A DNA stretch of 64,000 nucleotides from Armillaria gallica (GCA_037576215.1 JBANDB010000003.1:3720001-3784000); one strand, 5' to 3'; positions 25,351-38,685 are shown, counted from the stretch's first letter. Notes: a model not told the origin generated them from the letters alone. Translations and numbers: made by a program.

Positions 25351-25857
25351 TCCGCAGCCAGATCAAGCCTTAAAGGATCAACAGGGAAGTATGGACCTGT
25401 TGGTTACGCAGTCGAACAAACTAGGTGAACGACCTATGACAGGGAGCGCACATGGGGCGGAGCCGTCAAAATGAAGGTTTTGAACGCCTCTGGACAGCAC
25501 GAAGAAGAACAACGGAGAACAGGCGGTGTAACTGCCGAAAGACGTCAAAAAGTTGTCTCCGCAGCATGTGTAAGGTGTTCATCAAGAAAATGGGAATCTG
25601 TTACAAGAGAAATATTGTCACGATTTAGGAGAAAAAGAATCAAAAGCTATACAAGAACGATGCGAAGAGATGTACGAAACATAGGATTGAGTGATGGAAA
25701 GACGTATGAGGACTGGATGTCAACAAAGTTACTGAGAACGGAATTCGGGGGCCTTATATATACATTTGACTCCTTTTGTGTTATTATTTTCCCATACAAG
25801 TGTGAAATAAAGAAGCCATAAGGTAGGTGCACTTTGCTTCCTCCTCTGTCCTCACGA
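25351..25857. other. Intergenic gap upstream of Zn2Cys6 gene
   Basis: About 0.5 kb hold the upstream side of the TGA-broken frame and the promoter of the Zn2Cys6 gene. A plus frame at 25471-25821 is Arg-rich without a domain and I treat it as chance. AT-rich TATATATA at 25757-25764 lies about 100 bp before the ATG and could be a core promoter element. Confidence 0.4.
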
Positions 25858-28800
25858 ATGCCCGCCGAGAAAACGAAACTAAAACGACGCGCCAGTCGCC
25901 GAGAAGTAGACGAGTTCAAATTCGACGGTACCCACGCACGGGAGCTAGAGCAGAAACGGAACCGAGGTATGTCTCAGGGCGTCTCCGTCGTGTCGCAATA
26001 CTCACCGTGCTACCGCATCTTATAGGAGAGGTGCGTCCTTTATCTCGACTATTTTCCGTCTATCTCACAGATAATTATCAGGTCTCGTGTGCCGAATGTC
26101 GTATGGATTCGAGTCTTTATTGCGATCATCGCACTGAGTCTAATTCTTACTTACAGGAAGGCTCAAGATAAAATGCGACAAACAAATCCCCTGTCAGTCT
26201 TGCCAGGTATACTAGTCCTTTTAACATGCCAATCGTCTCTCATTTTATTCGTAGAGGAGGGGCTGCGCCGCGCTGTGCCCCAACGGTGAGCCACTCCAGC
26301 CGCCATAGTTACCTGCAACGCTCAGCTTTGTATAGGCAGTCTGGCAACTGGGCAGGGCACCCGTTTTGTTCTTGCAGCTACGGAGCATCTCCATCGCAGA
26401 ATCGCTAAGCTGAGTGGCAGAATACGACAGCTGGAGGACGCCCTTTCCTCGCTACATTCGCAGCATTCAACCGACCGGCATCCGCTCTTACAAGACGAGC
26501 TCATCTTCAATGAAGAACACACAGCAGAAGAGAACAGTGCCTCAGATGATGCTACGGCACAACCACCTGCGGAGGTCATTGACGCGTTTGGAACTCTGTC
26601 CATCTCTGACCACGGGATATCACGGTTCTTTGGGCCAACAGGAGGGTCGGAGGTGAGCAGCTTACCTTCTTACCGCCGCCGTTGATATCTTACCCAAGCA
26701 TAGAGCCTTTTGATAGCATCGTCACAAACCTCTCCGACAAGCAGCGCCCATAGCCCCAATTCAAAGCATGCCTCAGTCAGCCCTACCAATTCTGGCCACT
26801 CGACCGATTTCTCTCTATTCTCGCAGTCTTTCCCATTTACCCCCATGGGTCGATCCGAAGACGTTCAAGATATGATTCGTACCCATCTACCTCCTTGGGA
26901 GCGCGCTCAATCTCTCGGAGAAACATATTTTGAGCAGGTAGCCTGGATCTTCCGAGGTGTTACCCGTCAGCAGCTCATTGACGATATGCTACCCGCGATA
27001 TATCGCAAGCAACCTTCAGAGGAGTTCGGGGGACCGCATGATTTATCTCTTATCTTTATGATCTTTGCTATTGGTGCGCTCGTGGAAAACGAACCCTCGT
27101 CTGAGTCTGCTCACGCCGAGCACTACCATCAACTCTCGCGGGCGGCTATTTCCCTACAACCGGTGCTAGAAAAGCCTTCTATCGTCACTATCCAGTGTCT
27201 ACACCTTATGAGTATTTACAATGCCATGAGTGGGAGTGACACTACCAGCGAACCAAGCATGGAGATGACCTGGTCTCTTATCACCTTGGCCGCTCATCTA
27301 TCTCAAACAGTGAGTCCACAGCGCTTCTCTCAATGATTTTGTGCCGAGCATATTTGTAGATTGGGTTACGTGCGTGTAATCATACATTTTCCGGCCATGG
27401 CAAAAAATTGACCAAACTTGACAACTTTCTAGATCGAGATAGTGAGCGCTGGGGTTTGCCAGCGAAAATGGTCCAACGTCGCCGAATACTGTTTTGGGAT
27501 CTCTTCGTTGCAGACGTATGGCAGGTAAGCCACAATCCAGGGCTATGACGCAACTCTTACGCCCTATCTGCAGAGCCTCAACACGGGAAGGCCGCCGTCA
27601 TTTTCTCTCGCATACATCGATTGTAGTTTTCCTCAATACGATGATCAAAAGGACGGTGGTTCCCCTGGCTGTGAATGTGAGTGGGTTTGTGTATTCTTGG
27701 GTTTATCTGAACCCGCGTCACCAGTCGAAATCTGGCAATTCCGGTTTGCGTCTGAGTGTGTTGCGGAAGTAACCGCACGGACATTGACTGCGGAGGCCCC
27801 CAGCTATAGTACGATAATGGAACTTGATCGCAAAGTGCGCGAATTTCCATTGCCAACCGGAATGGCGGAGAAAAACGATCTTGGAACCTCATTTCAACGA
27901 TGCGTCCTCGACCATATACGTGAAACGGGTACGTTATCTTCAATGCTTGTGAGGGCGAAGCTGACATGTTGATTAAAGTCCTAATGTATATTCACCGAAG
28001 TTTTTTCGCTCAAGCTATTATCGAACAGCCTGTCAACCCTCTTAAAAGTACCTACGCTCCATCATTTCTGGCAGCCTATCGCTCCTCTGCGACGATACTT
28101 AAATCCGTTCGTGAACAATTCACCATGTGGCCAAATTCTTGTGCAAAGTTCTGGACCATGTGGACTTTCGCGTTCTCCGCGGCTGTATGTACTAAGTTAC
28201 CTAACTACCCACACCCATGACCACTGAATTCTCGTTGCCTAGGTGGTTTTCGGTACCGTCGTGACCAGGGGTCCCAGGTCACCTCTGGCAACATCTGCCA
28301 TGGCGGAGCTCGAACAGGCCTGCATCCTCTTCTCGAAGGCGGCTACACATAGCAGGCGAGCTGCAAAGGCCCTCGTGAGTCTGTTTGAGAAGATGGGAGA
28401 GTACTTCTGATTGGATTATCCCAGCCTATCCTCGTCAAGCTTAGTGAAAAGGCACGACACGCCTTGGCTGCAGCCCAAAACGAACCCATGCCCCTCTCTG
28501 TTGATAAAGACGGCCTCTTGTGGAATATCAAGCAAGAAGATGCGGATGATGAGCTGTCAATATTCGCAGGGCACACCCGATTCGTCTCCGCCAAGAGATT
28601 GAAGAAGTCACAGAGGGATTTCGAGCCAAGCGCATCTTTCACTCAGTTCTCGGATGTGAGCGATGGTACTCAGCTTAACTCAGTACCATCGATGTCTGGG
28701 ACTCAGGTTTGGTCTAGGCAGAGCTCTCAACGTCCTCCACGCGAAACGGGATACATCCCTGTAGCAGACCGCAGCCTTCAGTATTCTTATTCATACGACC

Positions 28801-29057
28801 GGAGCCGTCCAGCTCCATCTGATCCTGGATATGGATATCCGTCGTCTTACCGAAGTACTCAGTACAGCGCACCCACGCAATTCCCACAGATGTATCAGGC
28901 ACCTTTTGGTTCCAGCTCCCAACCTAGTGTCCAACCTGGCAACCCTGCACTAGCCGATTTGGGCTTAGCGTCGCGGGATTCCCGACTTGACGAACGATGG
29001 AGTTCGTTTATGCAGGATTCGGGACTACTTGACGATGTCGGGTTTAGGAGCCATTAG
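25858..29057 (+). CDS. Zn2Cys6 transcription factor with fungal-specific TF domain
   Basis: A nuclear DNA-binding regulator of about 838 residues. Fourteen predicted exons: 25858-25966, 26026-26030, 26082-26100, 26157-26206, 26255-26285, 26336-26652, 26704-27309, 27360-27369, 27433-27524, 27574-27676, 27725-27928, 27979-28184, 28243-28374, 28425-29057. The binuclear cluster near residues 39-68 reads CAECRRLKIKCDKQIPCQSC followed by QRRGCAALC, the usual C-x2-C-x6-C-x5-C-x2-C spacing. A dimerisation coiled coil follows (HLHRRIAKLSGRIRQLEDAL), then the fungal_trans region (about 230-560: IFRGVTRQQLIDDMLPAIY, IGLHRDSERWGL, RRRILFWDLFVADVWQ) and a Ser/Tyr/Pro-rich tail. Exons of 5 and 10 nt are needed to give GEVSCAEC and IGLHRDS. 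Targets are unknown; it lies 334 bp upstream of squalene synthase on the same strand, but nothing shows control. Confidence 0.9.
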
Positions 29058-29390
29058 TGTGGCGACTGTCAAATTTTCATGGACATACATAGTTGATAAA
29101 ATAGGTTTGCATAATAGTCTTGCTTTCGTGTTTGTATTTTTTATTTTGTAAATGGAATGAACATCGGTAGAGACAGACGAGATGGTGTGATGTCACTTGG
29201 AATGTCATTGTGGTGCGTGGCGGCAAATGTTCCTGACCAGGCGACGCGTCCGGTTTGGCGGTCCGCGAGGCGAAATTTCAATCGTACCATCCTTTGGAAA
29301 AAATCCTTGCCTCGCCCCTTTCCTTCTCCTTCCACATCGTACGCTTCTCTCTCATTGATCCATTTTCCTTCCACCTTTATTCACACGACC
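29058..29390. promoter_or_regulatory. Region upstream of squalene synthase
   Basis: The 333 bp hold the Zn2Cys6 3' UTR and the squalene synthase promoter. A CT-rich stretch (about 29310-29390) runs up to the ATG, a common basidiomycete core promoter feature. No classical sterol regulatory element was recognised by eye. Confidence 0.35.
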
Positions 29391-31070
29391 ATGGCTTTCA
29401 CGACGTGGCTCGCTTTACTCCTCACGCATCCAACGGAGTTCCGGACGCTCCTACAATTCAAGTTGTATCACGAACAGAAGAGAGATATCACACATGTGAA
29501 GGAGCATGCGACGAGTGGATGGGACAGAGAGAACATGCGCAAGTGTTGGCAGTTTCTGGACCAGACAAGCAGAAGTTTCTCGGCGGTCATCAAAGAACTT
29601 GACGGTGACTTGGCGAGAACAGTCAGTATTCTATCATTTAGATTATATTGCCCTTTTTACTGATATCTCACTTCAGATATGTATGTTCTATCTTGTACTG
29701 CGCGGTCTCGACACGATTGAGGACGACATGACTATCCCTGACGATGTCAAACAACCTATGTTGAGATCGTTCCACAAGCATACTATCACACCTGGGTGGA
29801 AATATGATGGATGTGGACCCAAGGAGAAGGATCGGCAATTGCTAGTCGAATATGACTGTGTTGTGGAGGAGGTCAATTCGTTATTGCCAGCGTGAGCTCT
29901 ATGATTTTTCGTTTTTCCATATTTTTCCAACTCCCTGCAGGTACAAGGCTGTCATCGTCGATATTACCGAGAAGATGGAAAACGGCATGGCTGATTACGC
30001 GCACAAAGCCGCTACAACGGGCAAAATTTACCTCGAGACGACGGAGGAGTATGATCTTTATTGCCATTACGTCGCAGGTCTCGTGGGCGAAGGATTGTCT
30101 CGTATCTTTTCCGCCTCAGAGAAGGAGGCACCCTGGCTCGCGTCCCAGCTCGAGATGTCAAACTCTATGGGTCTCCTCCTCCAAAAAACCAATATCATTC
30201 GTGACTATCGTGAGGATGTCGAGGAGAAACGGTTCTTCTGGCCCAAAGAAATTTGGGGCAAGTACGGATTCGATGAGATGCACGAGATGTACGCTCCGGA
30301 TCAATCAACGAAGGAACGTGCGCAGTGGGCTCAGAGCGCCATGATTCTAGATGCCATGCGACACTTGATCGACGCGCTCGACTACCTTCGAGTGTTGAGA
30401 AACCAGACGGTATTCAACTTCTGCGCCATCCCTGCAACCATGGCCATCGCGACTCTCGAGCTTTGCTTCATGAACGCGGAAATGTTCCAACGAAATATAA
30501 AGATCCGTAAGGCGGAGGCTGCTTCTGTAAGTTGTCCTGAATGTCTTCAGTTTTCTATTTATTTGACTCCGGCGTAGCTCATCATGCGGTCAACAAATCC
30601 ACGAGAAGTTGCCTATATATTCCGGGATTACTGCCGTAAAATTCACACCAAGGCAGTACCCCAAGATCCCAATTTTTTGAGGATATCTGTGGCATGTGGA
30701 AAGGTACGTCGTAATTCCCTCGCGTCCGCGGTTTTCCCTAACGCCCCTCTCTCAGATTGAGCAGTGGTGTGAACATCATTATCCCTCCTTTGTCCGAATC
30801 AATTACTCGAGTGACGGAGCGTCTCATCAGCTGGATCCTGAGGATGCCAGGTCACGCATTGTCCAACTGGAGAGTAAACTGGAGAAGGAGCTATCTCGGA
30901 AAAAGCGAATGGAAGACATACGCAATGGGTTAGCTGTGCAGGCACCGCAAGCGCCGGAGGGGCTGCCGTGGGAGCTTTTCATGTATTTGGGTGGCGCCGT
31001 CTTAGTGATTATTGGGTTGTCGGTGGGTGTAATTTGGGCGGTGCTGAAATTCTTCCCCGACTCGCAATAA
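29391..31070 (+). CDS. ERG9: Squalene synthase
   Basis: Squalene synthase joins two farnesyl diphosphates head to head, using NADPH, in the first committed step to ergosterol. Five exons (29391-29621, 29677-29891, 29941-30526, 30578-30703, 30756-31070) give about 490 residues. The two Mg-binding Asp motifs are visible: DTIEDD (near residue 90) and DYREDVEE (near 230). Other family blocks are SRSFSAVI, YCHYVAGLVGEGL and LEMSNSMGLLLQKTNIIRDY. A C-terminal hydrophobic segment (AVLVIIGLSVGVIWAVL) should anchor it in the ER membrane. A charged coil of about 60 residues precedes this anchor. All joins keep frame and the family sequence; confidence is high. Confidence 0.96.
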
Positions 31071-31639
31071 GGACTACTCATATACCACTAACTTATTTCT
31101 TGTGTAATCATACGACTTTTTCATGCTTGGACGAACCCTATATAACGCGGTATCGATGAAATTGCGAAGATCGGCAAGGTATACTAAGGATAGATGGTTG
31201 GGGATGTAAAGGGCTGTTAGATGATACAGTCCCGGCGCAAACTTGCTCCTACTATTTTATCTTGAAACGACAAACGGCGGACAGCGATGATGCGCCACCA
31301 ATTGCAAGTGATACTCCATCACTCGCCACAGCAAGTGCTCTCTAGTAAGCCCATCCGTCTATTTATTGACTTGAATGAAAGTATTACAGGTTCCGTATAG
31401 ATATAATTTTATACGTACAAAGAATGTGATCGCGGGGGACAAAAACAGTGGTAGTAGAGTGAACGAGAAGGATATAAAGACGTTAAGGAATCCAAGTGTA
31501 GGAGGTATACGTGGTTGGTTAGATATAACAGCGACAATACATGCCTATGACGAACAAATACAAATAGAGAAAGAGAGTGAAATGATGGATGGGATCTCAA
31601 TCAAACCGACCCGGTATAGCGAAATGAAATATAAAGGCG
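31071..31639. other. Gap between converging genes
   Basis: This gap lies between the ends of squalene synthase (+) and the Ser/Pro-rich gene (-). It should hold both 3' UTRs. The overlapping open frames at 31375-31722 (+) and 31409-31600 (-) have no domain. Confidence 0.4.
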
Positions 31640-33442
31640 TTAGAGGGCAATTCCGCTTGACCTGTACACCATCCCCGTCCCTGTTCTCGGTTTTGGCTTG
31701 CTGTTCAACGATCCGCCCATGACGCGCGGGACGGGAACCGCAGGTCGATCTCGTCCAACCACAGCTCTAGGCAACTGCAGAGTCTTTGGCGCACCCGTAA
31801 ATAGGCTCTGCGTCCTCTTCCGCATTGCTTCTCCTTCCACCTTCAAGGGTGGGGGTGTCACTGTCACTGTCTTCGCAGGCCTCCGTATTGAGCCCGTTTT
31901 GGGGTTAGGAAGGGACGGCAGCGATTTATCGCGGTCAATGAAAGTCGATTGTATTGACGACGGACTCGAACTAGTTGTGCTTTTCGTCGGGGAGTAAAGT
32001 TCATCTTCCTTCATGTGTCCCCCTCGGAACGCCTTATCAAAACCTCGGAGCGAAACCGGTGGTGGGTTGCATGAAGAGGCTGACGTGGATGAGCCGCGAG
32101 ATCTTGGAAGCGACACTCCGAAAGAGGAGGGTGGTGGGTAGTAGGAACTTGTCGACGAGGATCTCGCCACAGTTCCCGATGACACTGTAGACCGCCAACT
32201 TAGGCTGGTAGTCAAAGATCTGACTGTACGGAGGTTCTTCTCAGAGAGTGTCGAAGATGGACGACGGGACGACAAGTTCAACGACGATATCCTCCTTGTC
32301 AGTTCCGAGGGCGCATCTTCGTCTTCGCTGATACGGGAAAAGTCAAAATGACAGCAATGGAAGCGCAAAGCAGGTAAGTACCTATCGCTCCAGCCTAGAC
32401 CTGTAGTCAAACCGATACCACCTCTCAACAGCCTACCGTCTCTGTGTCGAACTCTGCGTCGGGGAGTATCCCGATTATCTTTCAGAATCGAAGACTTGGT
32501 CGTGTCTAGATGAGATGACAGCTACTGTCAGGCACAAGTCAACAATCATGATTCGCGAACTGACCAACGCTAACCAAGCTCGCTCGCGGATCCATCATGA
32601 CGCCATCTTCACTTATCAACAGTGAATCGACTGAATTCATGGACTTGGCATGAGGTAAGAGTGTCGAGTTAGGCGAAAGCAGGCCGTGCTTGACCATAAG
32701 ATGGCTAGAGAAGAGCTCAGAGAAAAGAACCGAAGACCGGTCGCGCGACTCACGGCAGTGGCGTATGCAAGTCCAAGCTGGAATCTGAATCGGTTCCTTC
32801 GCCTTCCAGCTGTCGTTCCAACTCTCCATAATCGTCAATGAAGTCTGTCTCCTCCCACGTCGTCGCTCTACTAGACCGGTCATATGGCAGCCCTGTTGGT
32901 GAGGAGGTACCTCTGCTCGTAGAGGTTGATGACGGAGCCCTGGAGGTGGAGGTGGAGTGTAGAGAGAATGTGGTGGATGCCTTCCGCTTGGGTTTTGGCG
33001 TGCGAGATATGATGGTCGTGATATCTGGTGAGGTAGCTCTAGCGGGACCACGGGTTGAAATGGCAGAAGTAGACCGCGATAGAGGTTTGGCGCTACGGGT
33101 CGGCGTGGTGAATGAGTGAGTTGACGTTCTCTTTGGTGACTGGGGGCTGGAGAGAATGGGAGAGGTAGTTATCGCATTGAGGTCGTCTTCGTCGTCGTCG
33201 TCTGAAGGAAGGTCTTGCATGGAAATGCTGGAAAGGGAGTCATCACGGGCACCAAGAATGCGTTGAGTATCTTGAAAAGAGAAGCGAGAGGGACCTGGCA
33301 GAGGCGGTAAGGGCGTCGCCGGGGGGCGAGATGGCGGCGGATTAATGGTGCTCGTCGGCGTCGACGGCGTCGGTGGAATAAACGAAGGCGGCACTGGAAA
33401 CGATTCGAGGAGCAGGGCTTCCAGCGCCATTTTCTTCGACAT
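31640..33442 (-). CDS. Ser/Pro-rich low-complexity protein
   Basis: Four exons (33442-32754, 32704-32575, 32521-32382, 32327-31640) give about 548 residues with one continuous frame. The protein is dominated by Ser, Pro, Thr and Arg. Visible pieces: MSKKMALEALLLESFPVPP at the start, an acidic run DDDDEDD, TPTRSAKPLSRSTSA, EETDFIDDYGELERQLEGEG and, near the end, LFTGAPKTLQLPR and VPRVMGGSLNSKP. Such disordered basidiomycete proteins often sit at septa or in the cytoskeleton or carry many phosphosites, but no domain is seen and I assign no role. The acceptor for exon 3 (CAGTAG at 32522-32523) was chosen because the upstream CAG would bring a TAG into frame. The divergent side is the long empty region 33.4-38.7 kb. 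Confidence 0.75.
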
Positions 33443-36400
33443 GACTGACCACGGCAGACTTAAAGGGTGACCAGGTCACGGTCACACTCCACATTTAATA
33501 TAGCCCATGCCGCTCGCACCAGATTTCTCAAAATTAGTACCCTAGCCAATTTACCCCATATACAATCCTCGTTTCAGAAGACTATCTCATTTTTTTGCGG
33601 TATCTAGGACTTTAATCGAATTCGGCTACTTACTTCGTAACCAAAGGCCTTTCAAGGCGCTCTGCCACCACGGTCGGCCTGCCCAAGGACTACCGAAGGA
33701 ACTACAGTACAAGTGGTAGCGATAATCCATGACTGTTACCTAACTCTCCTCGGAATCTAGGTACGTATTGCGGTACCTCTACGTCAAATTGGCCTACAGA
33801 AGAAGCCCTGTTCCATCCATCAATTTGAACGTTCCTGGTCACGGTGGAGCTGAAAGAGACTCAGAAGGCAGTCACAAGTTAACGCTTGACCGAAGAGAAC
33901 ACTGAACAGAATATAATACTTTTTGACTATTGTCAATACAGGGTTCCAGACTCCTGGAATTGTGTACCCAGGTATTCTTTGCCGGCGCGAGGTTCGAGAC
34001 CCTTCACAGTCCCGCAAATCCTTGCACCACGAGGAACATACAATAACAATCTCCCACGTGCTTAGTCGAGCGGTATAAAATACGCTTATCATCAAGCCTG
34101 TTGTCTCTTCATCACCGAGCTCCCCAGCGAACTTTGGTCGTTGATGTTTCCCGATGGATCTCGAATGTCGATGATCCAAAGGTTTCGAAATACTTACAGA
34201 CGTTGAAGTAAAGGTTAAATGGTAAACTGGTTGTATCCACCGAGTCGGTACTCGAAGCCTGAGAGAAGGTGAAGTAAAGGGGGACACTATGCTGTATAGC
34301 AACGACACGGACCCTGTCTCAACAGCTGGAATCTCCCGAAAGCGGCGCAGCATGCTTCAGTCGGTGTAGTACACGCGCTGCGGCGTCACTTGTAAGTATC
34401 ACCCTTGCGGTTAAGCATCGGAGACGGGGGACCACCGTTCGAGGGTGACACTGAACAAGGCGAGGCAAAGCGCCATGCAAAGAATGACGGAAACATCCGA
34501 CGCTGATACTTAGCAGCGTTTGAAAATGATTTGCCCTTCCATTTCTCTGCAAAGTTGGCCGCTGTTCAAGCTCTCGAGACGTCGACTATATTCCGTGGCA
34601 GACGGAGTAGAAAAACAATAAACAAGTTGGCGAATTCCAAAAGACATACGACAGCCGGCCCGCAGTAGTCCGCAGAGGTCAGCTTGGTGTGAGTCGATAT
34701 AATTGTCGACGAAGGATACGAATTCCAAGTGGCAAATTTGCGGTGCCGGGTCTCATCTATAGGTGAAGAATCGAAGCACCGGAACCGTAGAGGCACTATA
34801 TTCTGTGCATTCTGAAGAACAAATTCGGGAGATACGGCCGAAGACTCGCCTCCACCGTTTCGTTATGCGCGCCTTTCCGCCTTTCCACGTCACAGTGCGT
34901 GGGGACGTGTCCCAAAGGCCTAGTTGTCTCCACTTGTACTACTTTCACGACGTCGACCTGTCTCCCTTGGAGCCATCGGTAAAACGGTAGAATTCGCTAC
35001 ATTCGTCGAGTTCGCGGCGAGTAATCCTTTTCTCAAGTTCTAAAAACCAGTACTTACCAATAGCTCGAAGGTCACATTCGGCGGCCTCTTCATTTCCGGG
35101 CGCTAGCCTTCCTTTTTACTGGGATCCTTGTCGACGCTTTGTCACGTAATGAGGCTTTTGAGCTACTTGTCTGTATATCAGTTCGCTGACCGAAGAGGAC
35201 TGTAGTCGGGATTTTTAGCTAGGGCCGTGACGACTGCCCTCGCTACGTCGAAACTTGACTAGCGGCTCTGTGACGCCAATCTGGACGCGGGGCCGTCATT
35301 TACCCTGTCTAACAGTCATCTTTTCGCTCGGACTTCCGGATCGTATTTGCAGAGTGCCAGCGCTTTCCTCTTCAGTAATCGACGTTGATGGACAACTCCA
35401 ATTGATCCTAGAAGAATCCCACACCTCCGCCTGAAGCACGGCAAACTCTTTCCTTCTACTCCCGATCCGCCGTCCTCACTGCCACTTGGACGACATATTA
35501 TCACATTAGTACGTTGTTCCGTCTCTCGAAATAACGCCTAATAGAAATGGGTTCCCGCTGTCCCCGCGCCAACTTTTGCACTCCGACCTACCACGACATT
35601 GAATGTCCAAAAATGAAAGTAGTTCATATCATTCTCATATCAAGCTGAGTGGAATGGGGATGGCAGAAAACGTGATTACCATGCGTTCAATGCCATCTCT
35701 TATTCGGCCTCTCTCGCTGGGAAGTTTCCTCGCTGCTTATCAGATTGAAGTTCGAGCTCAGACGGGCGGGCGCTCTACACGAGGCTTTCTGATCCTTGAA
35801 GACCCCGACGTCAGGGGAAAAGGACCACAAGAGATCAGTCTTGGCAATTAAACGCTCTTCGGGGTCCTGGGATAATTTTGAGCGCTCATGTGACGGGCAG
35901 GGCGGATAGGCCGGGATGGCGCTATCAAGGCTGGAGGCTGTCCAGTCCGATTGCTGAGCTGTCGAGATTGCTTTCTTCATCTCTCAGCTAGACGAAAAGC
36001 CTGGTAGGATTTGTCGCGCCTACATTCTCATCCTACTTGCTAGTTAAGTCATCTCATCAAGGTTACCGCTCGAAGCGAAAACCGAGGCGATCTTTTTTAT
36101 CTCTTCACAATGCTGCGAAATCGAACGATCCTTCTCACAGGCTTTTTCGCCATATCGGGTCTGGTTCGACTGTTCTCTGTAAAGCGTCCGGGCGGGTGAA
36201 TGGTAACCCCCGCACGTCTGGCGCCTCAACTGAAGCGTCATGATGCGAAGAGCTCGTTCGCCCTACGATTAACGTGAGGCTAACGTCAGTGTCACCTACC
36301 TATCACCCACGGGATGTTATCATGCCTGTTTTCATTCCCTCCTCCGCAAAGACCAATACTCCACCTTCACGTCATTTGAAGGTACAGCGCCCGGTAAAGT

Positions 36401-38685
36401 ATGCGCTTTGCCCTCCTGGAGCAATCAGCCCTCCATGATTTGATATCGTAGAAGCAGATGGATCACGAACGATAACAAAATCCGCTTCCGAGCTTGGCCC
36501 GTACTTATTTTGTTACCTTTCTTGTTCCTCCCGTGGTTCACTTTTTGCCTTTCTCGCGACATAGGTCGGGTCCGGGAGGCTTGTGAATTTAACGGCTTTG
36601 GGGTGCCACCGTCCCGTGCCGGACCCATTTCTCATAGGTGGTCAAGCCTCTAAGTATCCACCTTCTTTCCAGCCTCACGTTGATGCTTTTCTCGTCATGG
36701 GTAGCGGACTCACCCGCTCACGGTTGTGGGGGTATCCCCATCAGTACGTCGCGCGCGTGCGCATGGGTGTTTGTTTCCATTAGCGGCCACCTTTGGGGAC
36801 TTCTGACACTGCTCTGTTCGTACCCCCCTCGTTATTGGTGATCACGGCAATATCGACACTCCTGACCGACATGTCGGACGTGTGTTTTGCACTTTTGTAG
36901 GCGCCACGTCGTTTCTTGCATCACGGCGCAAGGTTGTTATCGATGGGACTCGTCATTTCCTGTCCCTGTGTGGCGCCATAAGCTTGAAAGAGGGAAACTG
37001 CACCCGACATTCCGCCCGCGCTATCCTTACATGAACAGGAGAGTGTCAGCACTTTCAGGCTATCAACGGGTGCCGCTTGCGCCGGCGGGACCGTGTCGCT
37101 TCTCCCAGGCGCAAATTCCCGCCGTTCAGGCCACTTTTGGACTGCGACCGTTTTTTGATCTGGGGTTCCATCCTGCAGATATTGTAGCACCTGATCTCCA
37201 ACTTAAAGCGGAGCCGTATCATTCTAGACTAGTAATTCAGTAGTGCTATAGAAAAACATGACCCTTCTGTCCGGCATAGGCTCATCTTCCCGCTAGAATT
37301 AAGGTACGAAAGATGAGAGGCCGAACCATCTGCAATACAGCGGCCATTCGGAGCATACGGGTGAGTGTGAGTAGTAGTCCTGTGAACTGGAAGTTTATGT
37401 CACTTTTAGAAACACGTTTATCCTCGAAGCGCCCCTCACAGAGTATCTCGTTAACAGCGTCATAAAGAAGTTACAGGTCACATTTGATGGTCGTAGAAGG
37501 AAGATAGGTAGGTGCGGAACAACAACAACAGCGAGTGCCTTCCATTTCACGCTGCCGCGCCGCGTTTCAACCATAACCTGCAAGAGCTGCTATTCACGTC
37601 CTGTGCGGTCCCAGGCGAGGAGCGGGAATCCGTCGCGGATTGGACGCTCGTAGGTCATGGAAACGCGGGGACCGGGGAACCATGAGTAGTATCGATATCT
37701 CGGCGCACGACTATCTGCAAATGGAAGATCCTTTGTCAAAGGCGGGATTAGGGATATCATAGAAGTGATGCGACGTCCAGCTGGAGCTAATGGCTGGGGT
37801 ATTTCAATTTGGAGCGAAGCGCTGCAAGGGAGAGGTGGATAGAGCCAACTGTGTGTGGTGACCCACTAGGACTCTCCAGCGTTGTCGCTGATATGGAAGC
37901 ATCAAGGTGGCTTGCAATTCATGTACGAGGAGCTTCCATAGACCACGTCCGTCCGAGGTCTACAAGATCCGCGATGACAGACGACAAGTCGCGACCCCAG
38001 TTGGTGTGAAATACACGTACACCGCTAAGGTCTCTAAAAGTCCACAGCGAAAGCACATCCTTGACCGCAACCTAATCAGAGGCCAGTCTTCCCTAATTGC
38101 CGCCGGACCGTGGTCGGACTCGCTCTCAGGGACTTTGATCAGAGGCAAAATACTCTTCCTGTTCGAGTCTTTAAAATACTCGATGAAACAAAAGTAAAAT
38201 GAAAGAAGAGAGTTGTTCTAAGCAAGCCAAGATTAGGGTCCGAGTTGTGATTATCAGTGAAAAACCTGCACCTCACCCGGAGTCGATTCACGTAGAATCA
38301 CAATTAATAGTCAAAGGAAGCTGAAATTGGTTAAAGTACGAATCTCGATCGATGACGCATCATTGTTTGTGTACCAAGTTGGCGCCAATCACCGGAACGC
38401 CCGTCGGACGGCCCGCCCTTTCCTGCGCCCAGGCCCTTGCTGAATAGATTGACATGGTCGCAGTCGTGTATAAAATGTCTAGTAACTGTACAGAATTTTA
38501 GGAGAGTTCCATATGCGCCACTTGAACCTAGGGTCACGTTTAAACGTCAACCTCGACGCACGGAGTCGTATTTTTCGTTTATTCGCGATCGTGGTGGTGT
38601 TTAACTGCGCGTACTCCAGGGCAGAGAATGATTTCCCAAGTTTGAACTTGGCGTAGTACGCGGAGTTGTTCAGGTTGATCAGGAT
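33443..38685. other. 5.2 kb region without a supported gene
   Basis: Open frames here are short and randomly spread over all six frames. None shows a domain, signal peptide or splice-consistent partner. The longest is on the minus strand at 33820-34353 (177 codons), with chance-like composition. I saw no terminal repeats, reverse transcriptase or transposase motif, and no obvious AT-rich collapse. It may be an old, fully decayed insertion, a non-coding RNA locus, or spacer. Confidence 0.5.

Noticed and set aside
33980..34010. GGTTCGAGACC, another B-box-like string
   Set aside because: No cloverleaf can be folded around it on either strand.
33820..34353. 177-codon minus-strand frame in the empty region
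   Set aside because: Composition is chance-like and no neighbour exon or domain supports it.
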